A DNA stretch of 64,000 bases from the NCBI GenBank assembly GCA_907163345.1, contig CAJQUN010000143.1, positions 1 through 64,000 on the forward strand, written 5' to 3'. The position numbers were made by a program, and so were the translations under genes. The DNA comes from Haberlea rhodopensis. Its lineage: Eukaryota; Streptophyta; Magnoliopsida; Lamiales; Gesneriaceae. Shown here piece by piece: positions 1 to 9,385 of the stretch. Every line of letters begins with the position of its first letter. Position 1 is the stretch's first letter. The notes beneath the pieces were generated by a model, which was given only the letters and a program-made list of their open reading frames with translations, was not told the origin of the DNA and did no database searches.

Positions 1-548
1 CTGATGGAGCACGGTATCGTATAGAGTACCTATATATACACCTGAGGATTTATACATATCATTTCATGATGCTCGCATGTGAGCACGATTATATTGTATA
101 TGGATTGTATATAAAGGCGAGCCTTTCTCTTCTTTCATTTAAGGTTGCATGCAATTAGGTTGAATTGCTAGAATGATATGAGAGTCATTGGTGTATTATG
201 GGGTGTTGGAACCCATTTTGTTGACGTATGTGTGGTGTCTTCCCTGGCTGGGAATCTACTTGTATTACTGCTTTCTGTTGAGTATTATGTGTCCCTGGCC
301 GGGAATTTTGTTATGTGTTGTACTCTGTTTTGGGATAGCTCTATTTATGGGGAGACTCCCCAAATTTTTTTGTAAAAGTTTACAATGTGAAAAGCGGCAC
401 CAAGGGGTTGGTAAAGGGCAAACATATGAGTCTTTATTGACAGGCAATGATTAGTATCATCAGAGCTTCCGATTGACATTTTATAGAAAGCATGTACCAC
501 ACATAGTGGTTAATACAATAATCAAGGTTTAAGGCTGGGGTCCTTACA
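1..548 (+). mobile_element. 3' part of a LARD-type LTR, cut by window edge
   Basis: This aligns by eye with the last ~550 bp of the LARD-1 and LARD-2 LTRs, including the two TTCCC...GGGAA hairpins around 240-305, the AAAGGC/GCCTTT hairpin at 113-126 and the terminal GGGGTCCTTACA. It differs from the LARD-2 LTR at roughly one base in ten, far more than the two LARD-1 LTRs differ from each other, so it is a separate, older copy. It ends at 548 directly against SIRE-A reverse transcriptase sequence and has no primer site after it. Short ORFs here are not conserved between copies. Confidence 0.85.
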
Positions 549-1236
549 CTTTCCATTAAGAAAGGCGCTCTTGACGTCCATCTGATATACTTTGAAGTCT
601 TTAAAGGCAGCATATGCAAGAAAGATTCGGATTGCTTCAAGTCTGGCGACTGGTGCAAATGATTCATCGAAGTCGATTCTTCTTCTTGTCTGAATCCCTG
701 TGCCACCAGTCTTGCTTTTTCTAACCACAGTTCCATCGGCGTCTAGCTTATTTCTGAAAACCCATCTGGTTCCAATAACAGGCAGATCGCTTGGTCTGGG
801 AGTTAGACTCCAACTTGATTTTGTTCGAATTGATTAAGCTCTTCTTGCATTGCTTTAATCCAGTTGAAGTCAGTCAGAGCTTCATCGATCTTCTTGGGTT
901 CCAGAGTTGAGATGAAAGCAGATGAGTGAACTCATCCATCATCTGTCCTCTGGTTCTAATTGGTGCAGACGGACTACCAATCACTAGATTAGGTGGATGC
1001 TTCTTAGTCCATCGATAGCTTGACTCTGGATTGTCTGGTTCGGTCGGATGAATAGTAGCAGCATGATCTGCATCTACTTTAATATTTGAGTCAGGAGCAT
1101 CTGGATCAGCTCGATCTGAAGAAGCTTCAATGGCCTGATCCGGTCTGTCTGGCACTTCTGGTTCTGGTGGATTGTCTCTTGACCTGTTAGCTACAATCTC
1201 ATCATCACTGTTAGCTTCGAGATGGATATTTTCCAT
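549..1236 (-). pseudogene. SIRE-A integrase/RT linker and N-terminal reverse transcriptase
   Basis: 1236-874 is the acidic, Pro/Asp-rich linker between integrase and RT. 728-549 carries the first conserved copia RT block (FDESFAPVARLEAIRI, then VYQMDVKSAFLNGK). Translation stops matching at 549 exactly where the LARD LTR begins, so the YVDD active site is absent. The first-block motif ARLVAKGF-like is frameshifted. Confidence 0.85.
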
Positions 1237-1288
1237 CTGATTTTGAATTGAGTCCTTGTGCCCTCAACACATAATGATTCATCAAAAA

Positions 1289-2335
1289 CTATAGAACAGA
1301 TTCTTCTACAGTTAAAGTTCGATTATTAAACACTCGATAAGCTTTGCTAATTGATGAATATCCTAAGAATATACCATTATCTGACTTAGCTTCAAATGCT
1401 GTAAGATGACTCTTACCATTGTTGTGAACGAAGCATTTACAGCCAAATACATGAAAGTGAGAAACAGATGGTCTGTTACCAGTCCATATTTCATATGGAG
1501 TGAGATTCAGCTTCTTGTTAATCATAGATCGGTTTTGAGTGTAGCAAGCAGTGTTTACAGCTTCTGCCCAGAACTTTTGAGAGATTTCCAGAATCCGCAA
1601 GCATTGTTCTTGCTGCTTCCTTGAGCGTCTGTTTCTTCGTTCTGCAACTCCATTCTGTTGAGGAGTTTTGGCGGCTGAAAACTCATGCTTGATTCCATGA
1701 TCTTCTAGAAAGGATTCAAGATTCTGATTTGAAAACTCAGTGCCTTTGTCACTTCGAATCCTGTCTATGCTGGATGATTTCTCGTCTGAGTGCGTTTCAG
1801 CAGCTTGATCAACTTCGGACCGGTCTGATCTTTACTGCTCAGAAATATAGTCCATGTAAAGCGTGAGTAATCATCAATAACAACAAGAGTATACCGCATT
1901 CCCCCTAAACTTGTTATTGGTATAGGACCAAACAAGTCCATATGCCAGTAATTCTAAACAGCGGGAGGAGGATTTGGCATTCTTGTTTTTGAAGGATGAT
2001 CTGATCTGTTTGCCCATTTGGCAAGCTTCGCAGATCTTATCCTTGGCAAAGTCGATCTGGGCAGACCGATAACTAAATCATGTTTACACAGGCTAGCAAT
2101 GGTCTTAAAGTTGATATGATTCAAGCGCTCCAGTGTTTATTATCATTGTTAGCGATGAATTTGGATGAAGCAGGAGGATTATCAGGTGGAGCTATGATTC
2201 CAGTTAATCTTATATGTGTTTCCATTCCTGATTCCTACGAGCATGGTTATACCGTCTGATGATTTAACAGTGCAAGTGTGTTTATGAACTTCTACAGCAT
2301 AACCATTATCACAGAGTTGACTGATACTAATCAGA
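1289..2335 (-). pseudogene. SIRE-A integrase, frameshifted
   Basis: Conceptual minus-strand translation in pieces shows the DDE integrase core: a first Asp in VVIDDYSRFTW (about 1880), a second in IRSDKGTEF (about 1755) and the Glu in QQNGVAERRNR (about 1640). The open C-terminal piece (1600-1289) has the conserved FWAEAVNTACY, TPYEIWTG and FGCKCFVHN blocks. The catalytic triad is visible, but the frame is broken several times, so no active enzyme is expected. Confidence 0.82.
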
Positions 2336-2521
2336 TTATAGCACAGATTTTTCAACTAACAGCACATCATTGATAATAATGTTACCATGGACAATCTTAC
2401 CCTTGCCCACGGTCTTACCCTTTGAGTTATCTCCGAAGATGATCTTGGGTCCAGTGCATTCTGTGACTTCAGACAGCAGCTTGATGTTTCCAGTCATGTG
2501 ACGAGAGCACCCGCTGTCCAA
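2336..2521 (-). pseudogene. SIRE-A aspartic protease fragment
   Basis: It carries the copia protease signature DSGCSRHMTG at the start of a 61-residue open stretch, followed by the conserved IIFGDNSKGKT-VGKGKI block. This retroviral-type protease would cleave the Gag-Pol polyprotein. It is bounded by frame breaks on both sides. Confidence 0.85.
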
Positions 2522-2586
2522 GTACCAATCTGATGCGAGCTTCTTCTGTACCTGTCATCACACATCTTTATTGTTGGTACCCAATC

Positions 2587-3353
2587 CTATTTGGGTCCCG
2601 AACGGATTAGCCCTTTGGGACCCACACCTGTATCAGCTTTAGTGGCTTGTGTGTGTAGGGCTGTGCTATGTGCTGGTCTGTCTCGATGTTGTGTGTGATA
2701 ATGTGTGCGCTGGTTGGAAAACCTTTGATTTTCATAAGGTAGTCTATATCTTCGTTGAATCGGTTTTGAGTTATAGTAATTGTATTGTCTTCCTTGCCTT
2801 AGATTTTGCACTTTTGGATTTGGTCTCACAGACACAAATCTTGCTGGTGCCTTATCGTTGGCTTGGTTGACATAACCAATCCCTTTTCTCAAATTTTGAT
2901 TCACGGTAAGAGACTCATGTTTGAATCTTAGGTGCTTCAGTTTCATATACTGTGCTGGATTTAACAAATGTCATTGTTGACTTGATTCTTTACCAGCAAC
3001 AGCTCAGACTCATCTTTGGTGCATTCTTTGGTGTCAAAGCCTAGGCCGGTGAAATCACCGACATTTCTTTGAGCTTCTTGTAATTCTTCCAAGGATGTTC
3101 TGGATTTTGTCCATGTTTTGAATATATGTGAGAGCTTAGCATTTGTGTGGCTAATTCTCTTATTTTCTTCATGGAGCTGATCATAAGAGATTTTCAGCTT
3201 ATTCAGCTCGTTCTGGAGATTTTTGCACTCACCCTGCTCAGAGCAGCTTGGTTTGTTGTGCTCATCCATTTGAGTACTGATTTTGGCTTTATTCTTCTCA
3301 AATGATTCAGCTAAGATCCTATAATCATTTGCCATGTCTTGCAGTGCGGACAT
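2587..3353 (-). pseudogene. SIRE-A gag coiled-coil extension and gag/protease spacer
   Basis: 3353-2961 encodes a heptad-like, charge-rich segment (LQNELNKLKISYDQLHEENKR and neighbours) predicted to be coiled coil. 2967-2587 continues with a basic, Asn/Tyr-rich spacer. Long gag with coiled coil is a known trait of SIRE-lineage elements. The frame is broken upstream and downstream. Confidence 0.7.
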
Positions 3354-3525
3354 GAGCTCTTCTCGTGTAAAATCATTTGATTCAATTCGAATACCTCATC
3401 TGTCTGACTCATTTCTTCATCTGCCATCAGACATTGAACCTCTTCTTCGCTTTCGCTGGAAGAATATTCAGAGCTGTCTGAATCGGAATCAGTCTGAGCC
3501 CATTTGCTGTTTCCTTCCTCAGCAA

Positions 3526-4585
3526 CTAAGACTTTTTGGATTTTCCATGATTCTTGCGGTCTTGGTGGTGCTTCTTCTTTCTATCATCTCGATACTTCTC
3601 TTTCCTTTCTTCTTTCTTCGGTCTGGTGCAGTCTGCAATAAAGTGTCCGGTCTTACCACAATTGTAGCAAGCCTGATCGTTAACACTATCATCTTTTCTT
3701 GATTTATAATGATGAGAGGGTTTGAAGTTCCTCTTATTTTTAGACATAAATTTACCGAATTTCTTTATAATAATGACATAGCATCGTTACTCATCTGTTC
3801 AGCAGATCGGTCTGATGTTGAAGCGATCTGGTCTGGGATGGCTGCCAGGGGCCTTGTTGGGTTGAGAGATGAATGGCTCTGCTTCACCTCTGCTTATTAG
3901 TTCAAACTCATAGGCCTTGAGATCTGCAAACAGATCATGAAGTTCAACCTTGTTAAGGTCTTTTGATTCCCTCATGGCAATGGTCTTTACATCCCATTCC
4001 TTTGGCAGAGCTCTCATTACTTTCAGAGCGATCTCTCTGTTAGAATATTCCTTCCCCAGACCATTCAGTTCATTTATGATGCTGGTGACTCTTTCATCAA
4101 ACTCATTTAGAGTTTCACCACTTTTCATCTTTATGCTCTCAAATCTTTGAAGAGCCACAGTTAACTTGTTTTCTTTGGTCTGGTCGTTGCCTTCACATAG
4201 CTGTGCTATCTTCTCCCAAATTTCTTTGGCAGTAGAGCACATTTTGATTTGCTGAACATGTTCTTGTCCAAAGTTTGAACAAGATGTCTTTGGCCACATT
4301 GTCGAGGTTTGCTTTCTTTCTATCCTCATTCGTCCAGAGGGATCTGTCTTTTTCTACCATTTGTGGTTCTCCACTGGTAGTGGCGACTGCTGTATTTATT
4401 TTTAGGATCTTCATTGGTCCATCGGTGATGACGAACCACATGTCGTCATCCTGAGCTGCCAGGTGAGCTTGCATTCTGATTCTCCAGTCATCATAATCTT
4501 CTTTTGAGAACATGGGGATTTTGTTGAATGATGCCATCAGCTTAATATTCTTTATGCTGATTAAGATGACCTGCTCTGATACCAC
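3526..4585 (-). pseudogene. SIRE-A gag (capsid and zinc knuckle), frameshifted
   Basis: Capsid-like sequence starts near 4585 and shifts frame around 4200-4330. The first part contains a copia gag N-terminus (YDDWRIRMQAHL, then MWFVITDG). The second part (4329-3799) carries the conserved copia gag central region (EIWEKIAQLCEG, LNEFDERVTSIINEL, REIALKVMRALPKEWD). A third piece (3747-3526) holds a CCHC zinc knuckle, CYNCGKTGHFIADC, followed by a lysine-rich tail. Gag packages the element RNA into cytoplasmic particles. Stops between the pieces make it non-functional. Confidence 0.85.
4573..4584 (-). other. SIRE-A primer-binding site (initiator tRNA-Met)
   Basis: TGGTATCAGAGC on the minus strand, three bases inside the 5' LTR, complementary to the 3' end of initiator tRNA-Met as in most plant copia elements. 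Confidence 0.9.
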
Positions 4586-4586
4586 T

Positions 4587-5751
4587 TGTTAGGATCGGTC
4601 CGGAGTGTTTAGAGGGGGGGGTGAATGAACACTCCTTACAAAATTTATCCCTTGTGATTTCTTTGAGATTAGTGAAAGAAATCTGTTACTTAATCAACTC
4701 TTTGAACAGAACAGACCACTAATAAGTAAGTGCGGAAACGGTCTGCTCTTGTGTAAGTAAGAACAGCTCGATGGCTAAGTGCAGAATGATAAGACACAGG
4801 ATATGTTTCTGGAAGTTCGAAGGTGGTGTAATCCTTCTACGTCTCCCCTTCTTCCAATTAAGGAAGGTTTATACTAGAAGACTTTGATTTATACAATCCT
4901 GTTGTACAAACCCGATTCAGGCTGGATTTACCTCACTACCAGTCTGAAACTCCTAGTCACTCAACCTGCTCAGACACACTCTGTCTGACAGTTACAATAT
5001 GTTGCTCACTTCTATTTTTCAATACACAATGCGCACAGTGATCCTACAATGATCAAATGTTACAAAGTAATTGCGCTTAAATAAATAACTTCAGCTCGAA
5101 AGCTTCTGAACTTTGTAGGCGTGTGCTGTTTTGCTTTCTTGTATATTTTTCAATTGATCGGCGTGAGTTGTAGAGTCCAGAGCCTTTTGCATCTGTTTGT
5201 TGCATCCTTTTATAGTTGAAGGTGGCAACGGCATTGTTTCCCTTAATGTGCAGTTATGACTCTTTTTAAACTCTGAGAAAGCTACAGTCTTCTTCTTCAG
5301 GATACTTGCCGTTCTGGTATATGCTTTCGGCGACTGTCAGGTAAGCTCTTCTTTGTCTTCTTACCTATTATGGCAATCTTCAGTCTTTGGTCCTTTGTAG
5401 CATTAATTGCAGCATTAAATGCTGCAATAAATATCCGTTGATGATTCGGACTGAGAAGCCATCCTTTATGTATCCTTGACTGCTCTGATCTGATAAAGGT
5501 TGAGATCGATCTGAAGCATCGATCTATTCAGTCTGGAATCCATCGATCCGGTCTGATATGCAATATTCTTTATCAGTTTGCTCTGATATGTCCGATCGAT
5601 CTGGTATGCCTAATTTCCATCGATCCGGTCTGAAATGCTTTGCCATCTTGCTCTGTTGAGTCCGATCGATCTGGTCAATCTGATTTCTATCGATCCGGTC
5701 TGAACTGTTTTGTCATCTTTAAAATCTCATCGATAAGGTCCGGAACTAACA
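4587..5751 (-). repeat. SIRE-A 5' LTR
   Basis: It begins (minus) TGTTAGTTCCGGACC and ends GGACCGATCCTAACA, matching the SIRE-B LTR at 42143-43325. The upstream half holds repeated words built on GATCCGGTCTG and CGATCGATC (about 5500-5720). A TATA box reads minus-strand TATAAAAG at 5207-5214. The bases outside the LTR (5752-5756) are GAACC; no matching target duplication was found because the other end of the element is lost. Confidence 0.88.
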
Positions 5752-5793
5752 GAACCCTTACATGTTATGATATATGTGACATGATAGTGATAT
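5752..5793 (+). mobile_element. LARD-2 interior, left scrap
   Basis: Forty-two bases lie between SIRE-A and LARD-1. The last five (GATAT, 5789-5793) are repeated right after LARD-1 at 22793-22797, so this scrap was contiguous with 22798 onward before LARD-1 inserted. It holds no primer site and no recognisable LTR end. Confidence 0.7.
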
Positions 5794-6123
5794 TGTGATG
5801 ACCAGGGATTATAGATGGTAATCCCGTAGTGTTAATAACCCCTAAAGATGTTTTACGTAGCGATTTGGAGTTTAATCGCGATGTTGGGCCTTCTGGGCTC
5901 GTTTATTTGGGTAGTTGGGATCGTTGGATCCCGAGGATGAGATTGTATTCACATTACGGTGTAAAACCTAAGAGTTGGGTTTTTTAATGTGTCTCGGAAT
6001 CTCGGGTGCTTGTGTGAGCACCGGTAGGGGGTTTTGGGGTTAGAGAGAGAGTTTTTGAAAACAGATGATTTTTAATGAATCACGATGTATTTGTGGGGCT
6101 ATTAGTATTTCGGGGTATTTTGC

Positions 6124-6131
6124 TATAAATA
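6124..6131 (+). promoter_or_regulatory. Putative TATA box of LARD-1 5' LTR
   Basis: TATAAATA, the same sequence and context as in the LARD-1 3' LTR (20596) and the LARD-2 LTR (26789), where flanking sequence is more diverged. Likely the core promoter for the element's RNA. Confidence 0.65.
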
Positions 6132-6992
6132 CAAGTTGAACCCGAGATTTTAGAATTAAATTCATTTTCAGCCCACTTTTCCTTCTCTCTCTCTCTCTCT
6201 CCCGCGCGACAACCATTCCCGACCTCCCCTGCCCCCGCCGCTTCAGGCGCCTCGCCCGCCGCCGTCCGGCCGCCGTTCGGCGGGTGCGACCCGTCGCCGG
6301 CTTCGTCTCGACGAGACGCAGCTTTCCCCTCCATCAATTCGAAGTTTCATCGCGTGTGGAAGTCGGATTTTGCGGAAGTGCGCCGATCCCCAATTTCTAG
6401 GGTTCTTCGATTTTGGTCCGATTTCTTCCGATTTTCGTTTGGGTAATCTTCCTAACCCCTTTTTCCATGCTTGTGATGTATTTCCCTGCCTAATTGTGAT
6501 TTATTGGCTCGAATTTATTTCGAATTTCGTGTGGATTTGGTTCGAAAATTCTTGCTGTTAGGCGTGTGGTTTTGGTTCGAAATTTGTGGCTTATGGTTCG
6601 AATTTTTGCCCTATTTTGGTGAGGGTTTGATTTCGAATTTTGGGGGTTTTGGCTATGGGTTGATGATTCATGTTAGGGATCGCCTATTACATGTTTTAGA
6701 TGATTTATGATGCTTGGTTGGGTTCGAATTGTGATGCTGGGGTTCGAATTATTGAAGGTGTTCTTGGGCAATTTTTCGATATGTCGCATTCGTTTTCCCT
6801 CCCTGCATGTACCCTGCCCCGGGTCTTTTAAATGATTTATTGTCGTGTGTTGACGATATGTTGAGGGTTATGGGTGTGCTTGAGCATGGGTTGCATGTTC
6901 GTAAATAATCGTGAATTATTTATCGTGTTAGCACATCATTCCTCGGGGCATGGAACTCGAGCAAGGTTTGGCTCGGACTTCGAGGATTAAAG

Positions 6993-7007
6993 GTACGTTT
7001 AGCGTAC
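6993..7007 (+). promoter_or_regulatory. Conserved LTR inverted repeat GTACG-N5-CGTAC (LARD-1)
   Basis: Five-bp perfect arms in the context AGGTACG...CGTACGAGCA. The same arrangement with six-bp arms and different spacers occurs in LARD-2, LARD-3, TEK-A and TEK-B LTRs. It could be a dimeric protein site, an RNA hairpin, or (AG|GTACGT) a splice donor. Confidence 0.5.
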
Positions 7008-7081
7008 GAGCATAGCTTAAATGATGTTTTACAAGTATGATGCATGACTTAAATACATGAAATGCTTTACTATGATGGCAC

Positions 7082-7419
7082 CGTGACTTGGTCACGTTAT
7101 GTTGAATCACATGGTGAAATGCTTGGTGCCGCTATGAAGCGAGCAAATGATGGGTGTGGTCGCTACGGAGCGAACACTAGTAGTATGACGCTACTTTGAA
7201 GTAAGAAATGAAAATGTGGTATTGATTAGATATCTAGGATATCTGTATTTTATTCCCTATTGGTAATGAATAGGAACAGAGACGTAGTTAATCAGAGAAG
7301 TGATTAACTAGTATCGGAAGTTAAGGAAGTCTCAATATGATATCTAGAATTATGATAATTGCTAGATAAAGAAAGATGTTATGAAATGTTGTTAATTCGA
7401 AACTGGTTAGGGTTAACCA
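7082..7419 (+). other. Run of perfect short hairpins in LARD-1 LTR
   Basis: Consecutive perfect stems: CGTGAC/GTCACG (7082-7096), CGCT/AGCG (7130-7141), TCGCT/AGCGA (7160-7173), TACTT/AAGTA (7192-7203), AGATATC/GATATCT (7228-7244), CCTATT/AATAGG (7256-7274), TAGTTAATCA/TGATTAACTA with a 6-nt loop (7285-7310), TATCTAG/CTAGATA enclosing AATTAT/ATAATT (7341-7368) and TGGTTA/TAACCA (7404-7419). These lie downstream of the TATA box, so they would be transcribed. Confidence 0.7.
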
Positions 7420-8321
7420 ATATGATGATTAACTGCATATTCAGGATTTGATGATTTATCTGTTTTGAGAACAGGGTCATTACAGGGGTACGCTAGGATG
7501 AGGATGATACCATCCAGGAAGTGTCACATATGTTCCACAATATTTACATTTTTGTAAATTATGTATTATGTCATTATGATTATGAAATTGTGGAATTGGT
7601 ATGCTCACCCCGTTGGGGGCTGTCTCTGTTGGGACAGGTGGACAGGTACATCGATGGCTTTGGAGATGAGCTCGAGCTGTTGATTGGATGTACTCCCAGG
7701 ATCGTGGTACCAGGGCTTGATGGAGCACGGTATCGTATAGAGTACCTATATATATATATATACACCCATGATGGTTATACACATGATTATGATGCTCGCA
7801 TGTGAGCACGATGGTACTTGTATATGGGTTGTATATAAAGGCATGAGCCTTTCTCTCTCTCATTCTATGTTGCATGCAATTAGAGGTAGAATTGCTAAAT
7901 GATTATGAGAGTCATTAGTGTATGTGGGTGTTGAAACCCACTTTTGTTGCCATATGTGTGGTGTCTTCCCTGGCTGGGAATTTACTTGATATTGCTGTAT
8001 TCTGATGAGTATTATGTTTTCCCTGGCCGGGAATTACGTTGTGTGCTGTACTTTTATTTCGGGATAGCTCTATTATGGGGAGACTCTGCCCAAATTTTTA
8101 TAAAAGTCCACAATGTAAAAAGTGGTGTAATGGGCGAACTCTATGAGTCTCTTGTTGCTAGGATGATAAACTTTTAACATGGTATGTTAAAGAAAACTTT
8201 GTAATTGCCATTCAATGGTATATTACCATCGGAGTTCCCGAATGATTTTATGGAAAGTATGTGCCACACATAATGATTAATACACTAATCAAGGGTTAAG
8301 TATTTGGGGTCCTTACATTAG

Positions 8322-8333
8322 TGGTATCAGAGC
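8322..8333 (+). other. LARD-1 primer-binding site (initiator tRNA-Met)
   Basis: TGGTATCAGAGC four bases after the 5' LTR end, the same site as in TEK-A, TEK-B and LARD-3. Confidence 0.92.
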
Positions 8334-8780
8334 AGTGGTTGCTCATTGGGGCTGTTGAGGGCCTAGGAAGTTATTGATAGCACATATTTATGCATGATGG
8401 CATTAATGTTATACGACATGACTAATTGTTTATGTGCTTATATGATATGAAAAGTGGTATTGCTAACCATTGTGGTTGCAGGAATCGTGTGGAACACGAT
8501 AGGATGGCATTAATAGCGATGTCTAACACTCTATATGGTACGTGCCAAGGAACCTGATTTTGGAAGAAAATCAGGGAAAAGAAAGATATGATGTATTGTC
8601 TGATGACAGACTGGGTAGACAACCGACAGTGGAATACTTCGGTATGGTCTCAATTATTATTGAATATACTAATGCGTTTGTTCATGTAATGTTCAAGCAA
8701 GGAAGGTGCGTAAGAAACGTACTGGCATCAAACGGTAACATATTCTTAAACTATGACTTTGCATTGATTGCATAAGTGTT
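8334..8780 (+). mobile_element. LARD-1 leader, non-coding
   Basis: It is related to the LARD-3 leader at 53719-53540 (minus): both have GGGGCTGTTGAGGGCCTAGGAA, a CATATTTATGCATGATGG-like block and GTGGTTGCAG near 8472-8481. No coding potential was seen. The GTTGCAG could be a splice acceptor. Confidence 0.6.
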
Positions 8781-9380
8781 TACGATGATGATGATTATGA
8801 TAAGTAAGTTAAGACGATGATGTTTATGATAAGTAAAGATGATATGATGTTTATGATGATGATTATGATAAGTAAGTTAAGATGATGATGTTTATGATAA
8901 GTAAAGATGATATGATGTTTATGATGATGATTATGATAAGTAAGTTAAGATGATGATGTTTATGATAAGTAAAGATGATATGATGTTTATGATGATGATT
9001 ATGATAAGTAAGTTAAGATGATGATGTTTATGATGAGTAAAGATGATATGATGTTTATGATGATGATTATGATAAGTAAGTTAAGATGATGATGTTTATG
9101 ATGAGTAAAGATGATATGATGTTTATGATGATGATTATGATAAGTAAGTTAAGATGATGATGTTTATGATGAGTAAAGATGATATGATGTTTATGATGAT
9201 GATTATGATAAGTAAGTTAAGATGATGATGTTTATGATAAGTAAAGATGATATGATGTTTATGATGATGATTATGATAAGTAAGTTAAGATGATGATGTT
9301 TATGATGAGTAAAGATGATATGATGTTTACGATGATGTTTACGATGATGATGATTATGACGATGTTTATGATGACGTATA
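8780..9380 (+). repeat. 68-bp tandem array in LARD-1
   Basis: The word AGTAAGTTAA recurs at 8803, 8871, 8939, 9007, 9075, 9143, 9211 and 9279, giving a period of 68 bp and about eight units made of ATGATGATG, TTTATGATAAGTAA and related words. The units are nearly identical. Any ORF is simply the repeat read through. Confidence 0.92.
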
Positions 9381-9385
9381 TGAGA

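Larger units (their letters stand above)
549..5751 (-). mobile_element. SIRE-A: truncated SIRE-type Ty1/copia element
   Basis: On the minus strand the order is 5' LTR (5751-4587), Met primer site, a long gag with zinc knuckle and coiled coil, aspartic protease, integrase and the start of reverse transcriptase. This gag-PR-INT-RT order defines Ty1/copia, and the long gag with a coiled-coil extension fits the SIRE/Maximus lineage. The element stops at 549 inside the RT motif AFLNGK, where a LARD LTR abuts it. RNase H, env-like ORF and 3' LTR are missing. All reading frames are broken. Confidence 0.88.
5794..8317 (+). repeat. LARD-1 5' LTR
   Basis: It begins TGTGATGACCAGGG and ends GGGGTCCTTACA. 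Landmarks in order: a TATA box at 6124-6131; a CT microsatellite near 6186-6210; a TTCGAA-rich stretch (about 6500-6760); the inverted repeat GTACG-TTTAG-CGTAC (6993-7007); a run of perfect hairpins (7082-7419); GAACAGGG near 7470; a GGTATGCTCACCCCGTTGGGGGC-type block shared with LARD-2/-3 near 7598; and paired TTCCC...GGGAA hairpins near 7966 and 8020. Small ORFs inside are not kept between copies. The transcript start is presumably shortly after 6131. Confidence 0.93.

Noticed and set aside
1..548. 5' LTR partner of the LARD-2 3' LTR at 26458-28883
   Set aside because: About 10% different from it by eye, and no LARD primer site follows; better explained as another copy, although an old element cannot be excluded.
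7837..7860. Bacterial-type intrinsic terminator (GC hairpin then T-rich)
   Set aside because: Host is a plant; the hairpin is described only as a conserved LTR structure.
7480..7875. 131-aa minus-strand ORF and its copy at 21950-22349
   Set aside because: Lies within LTR sequence with no recognised domain; the LARD-2 and LARD-3 LTRs do not preserve its frame.
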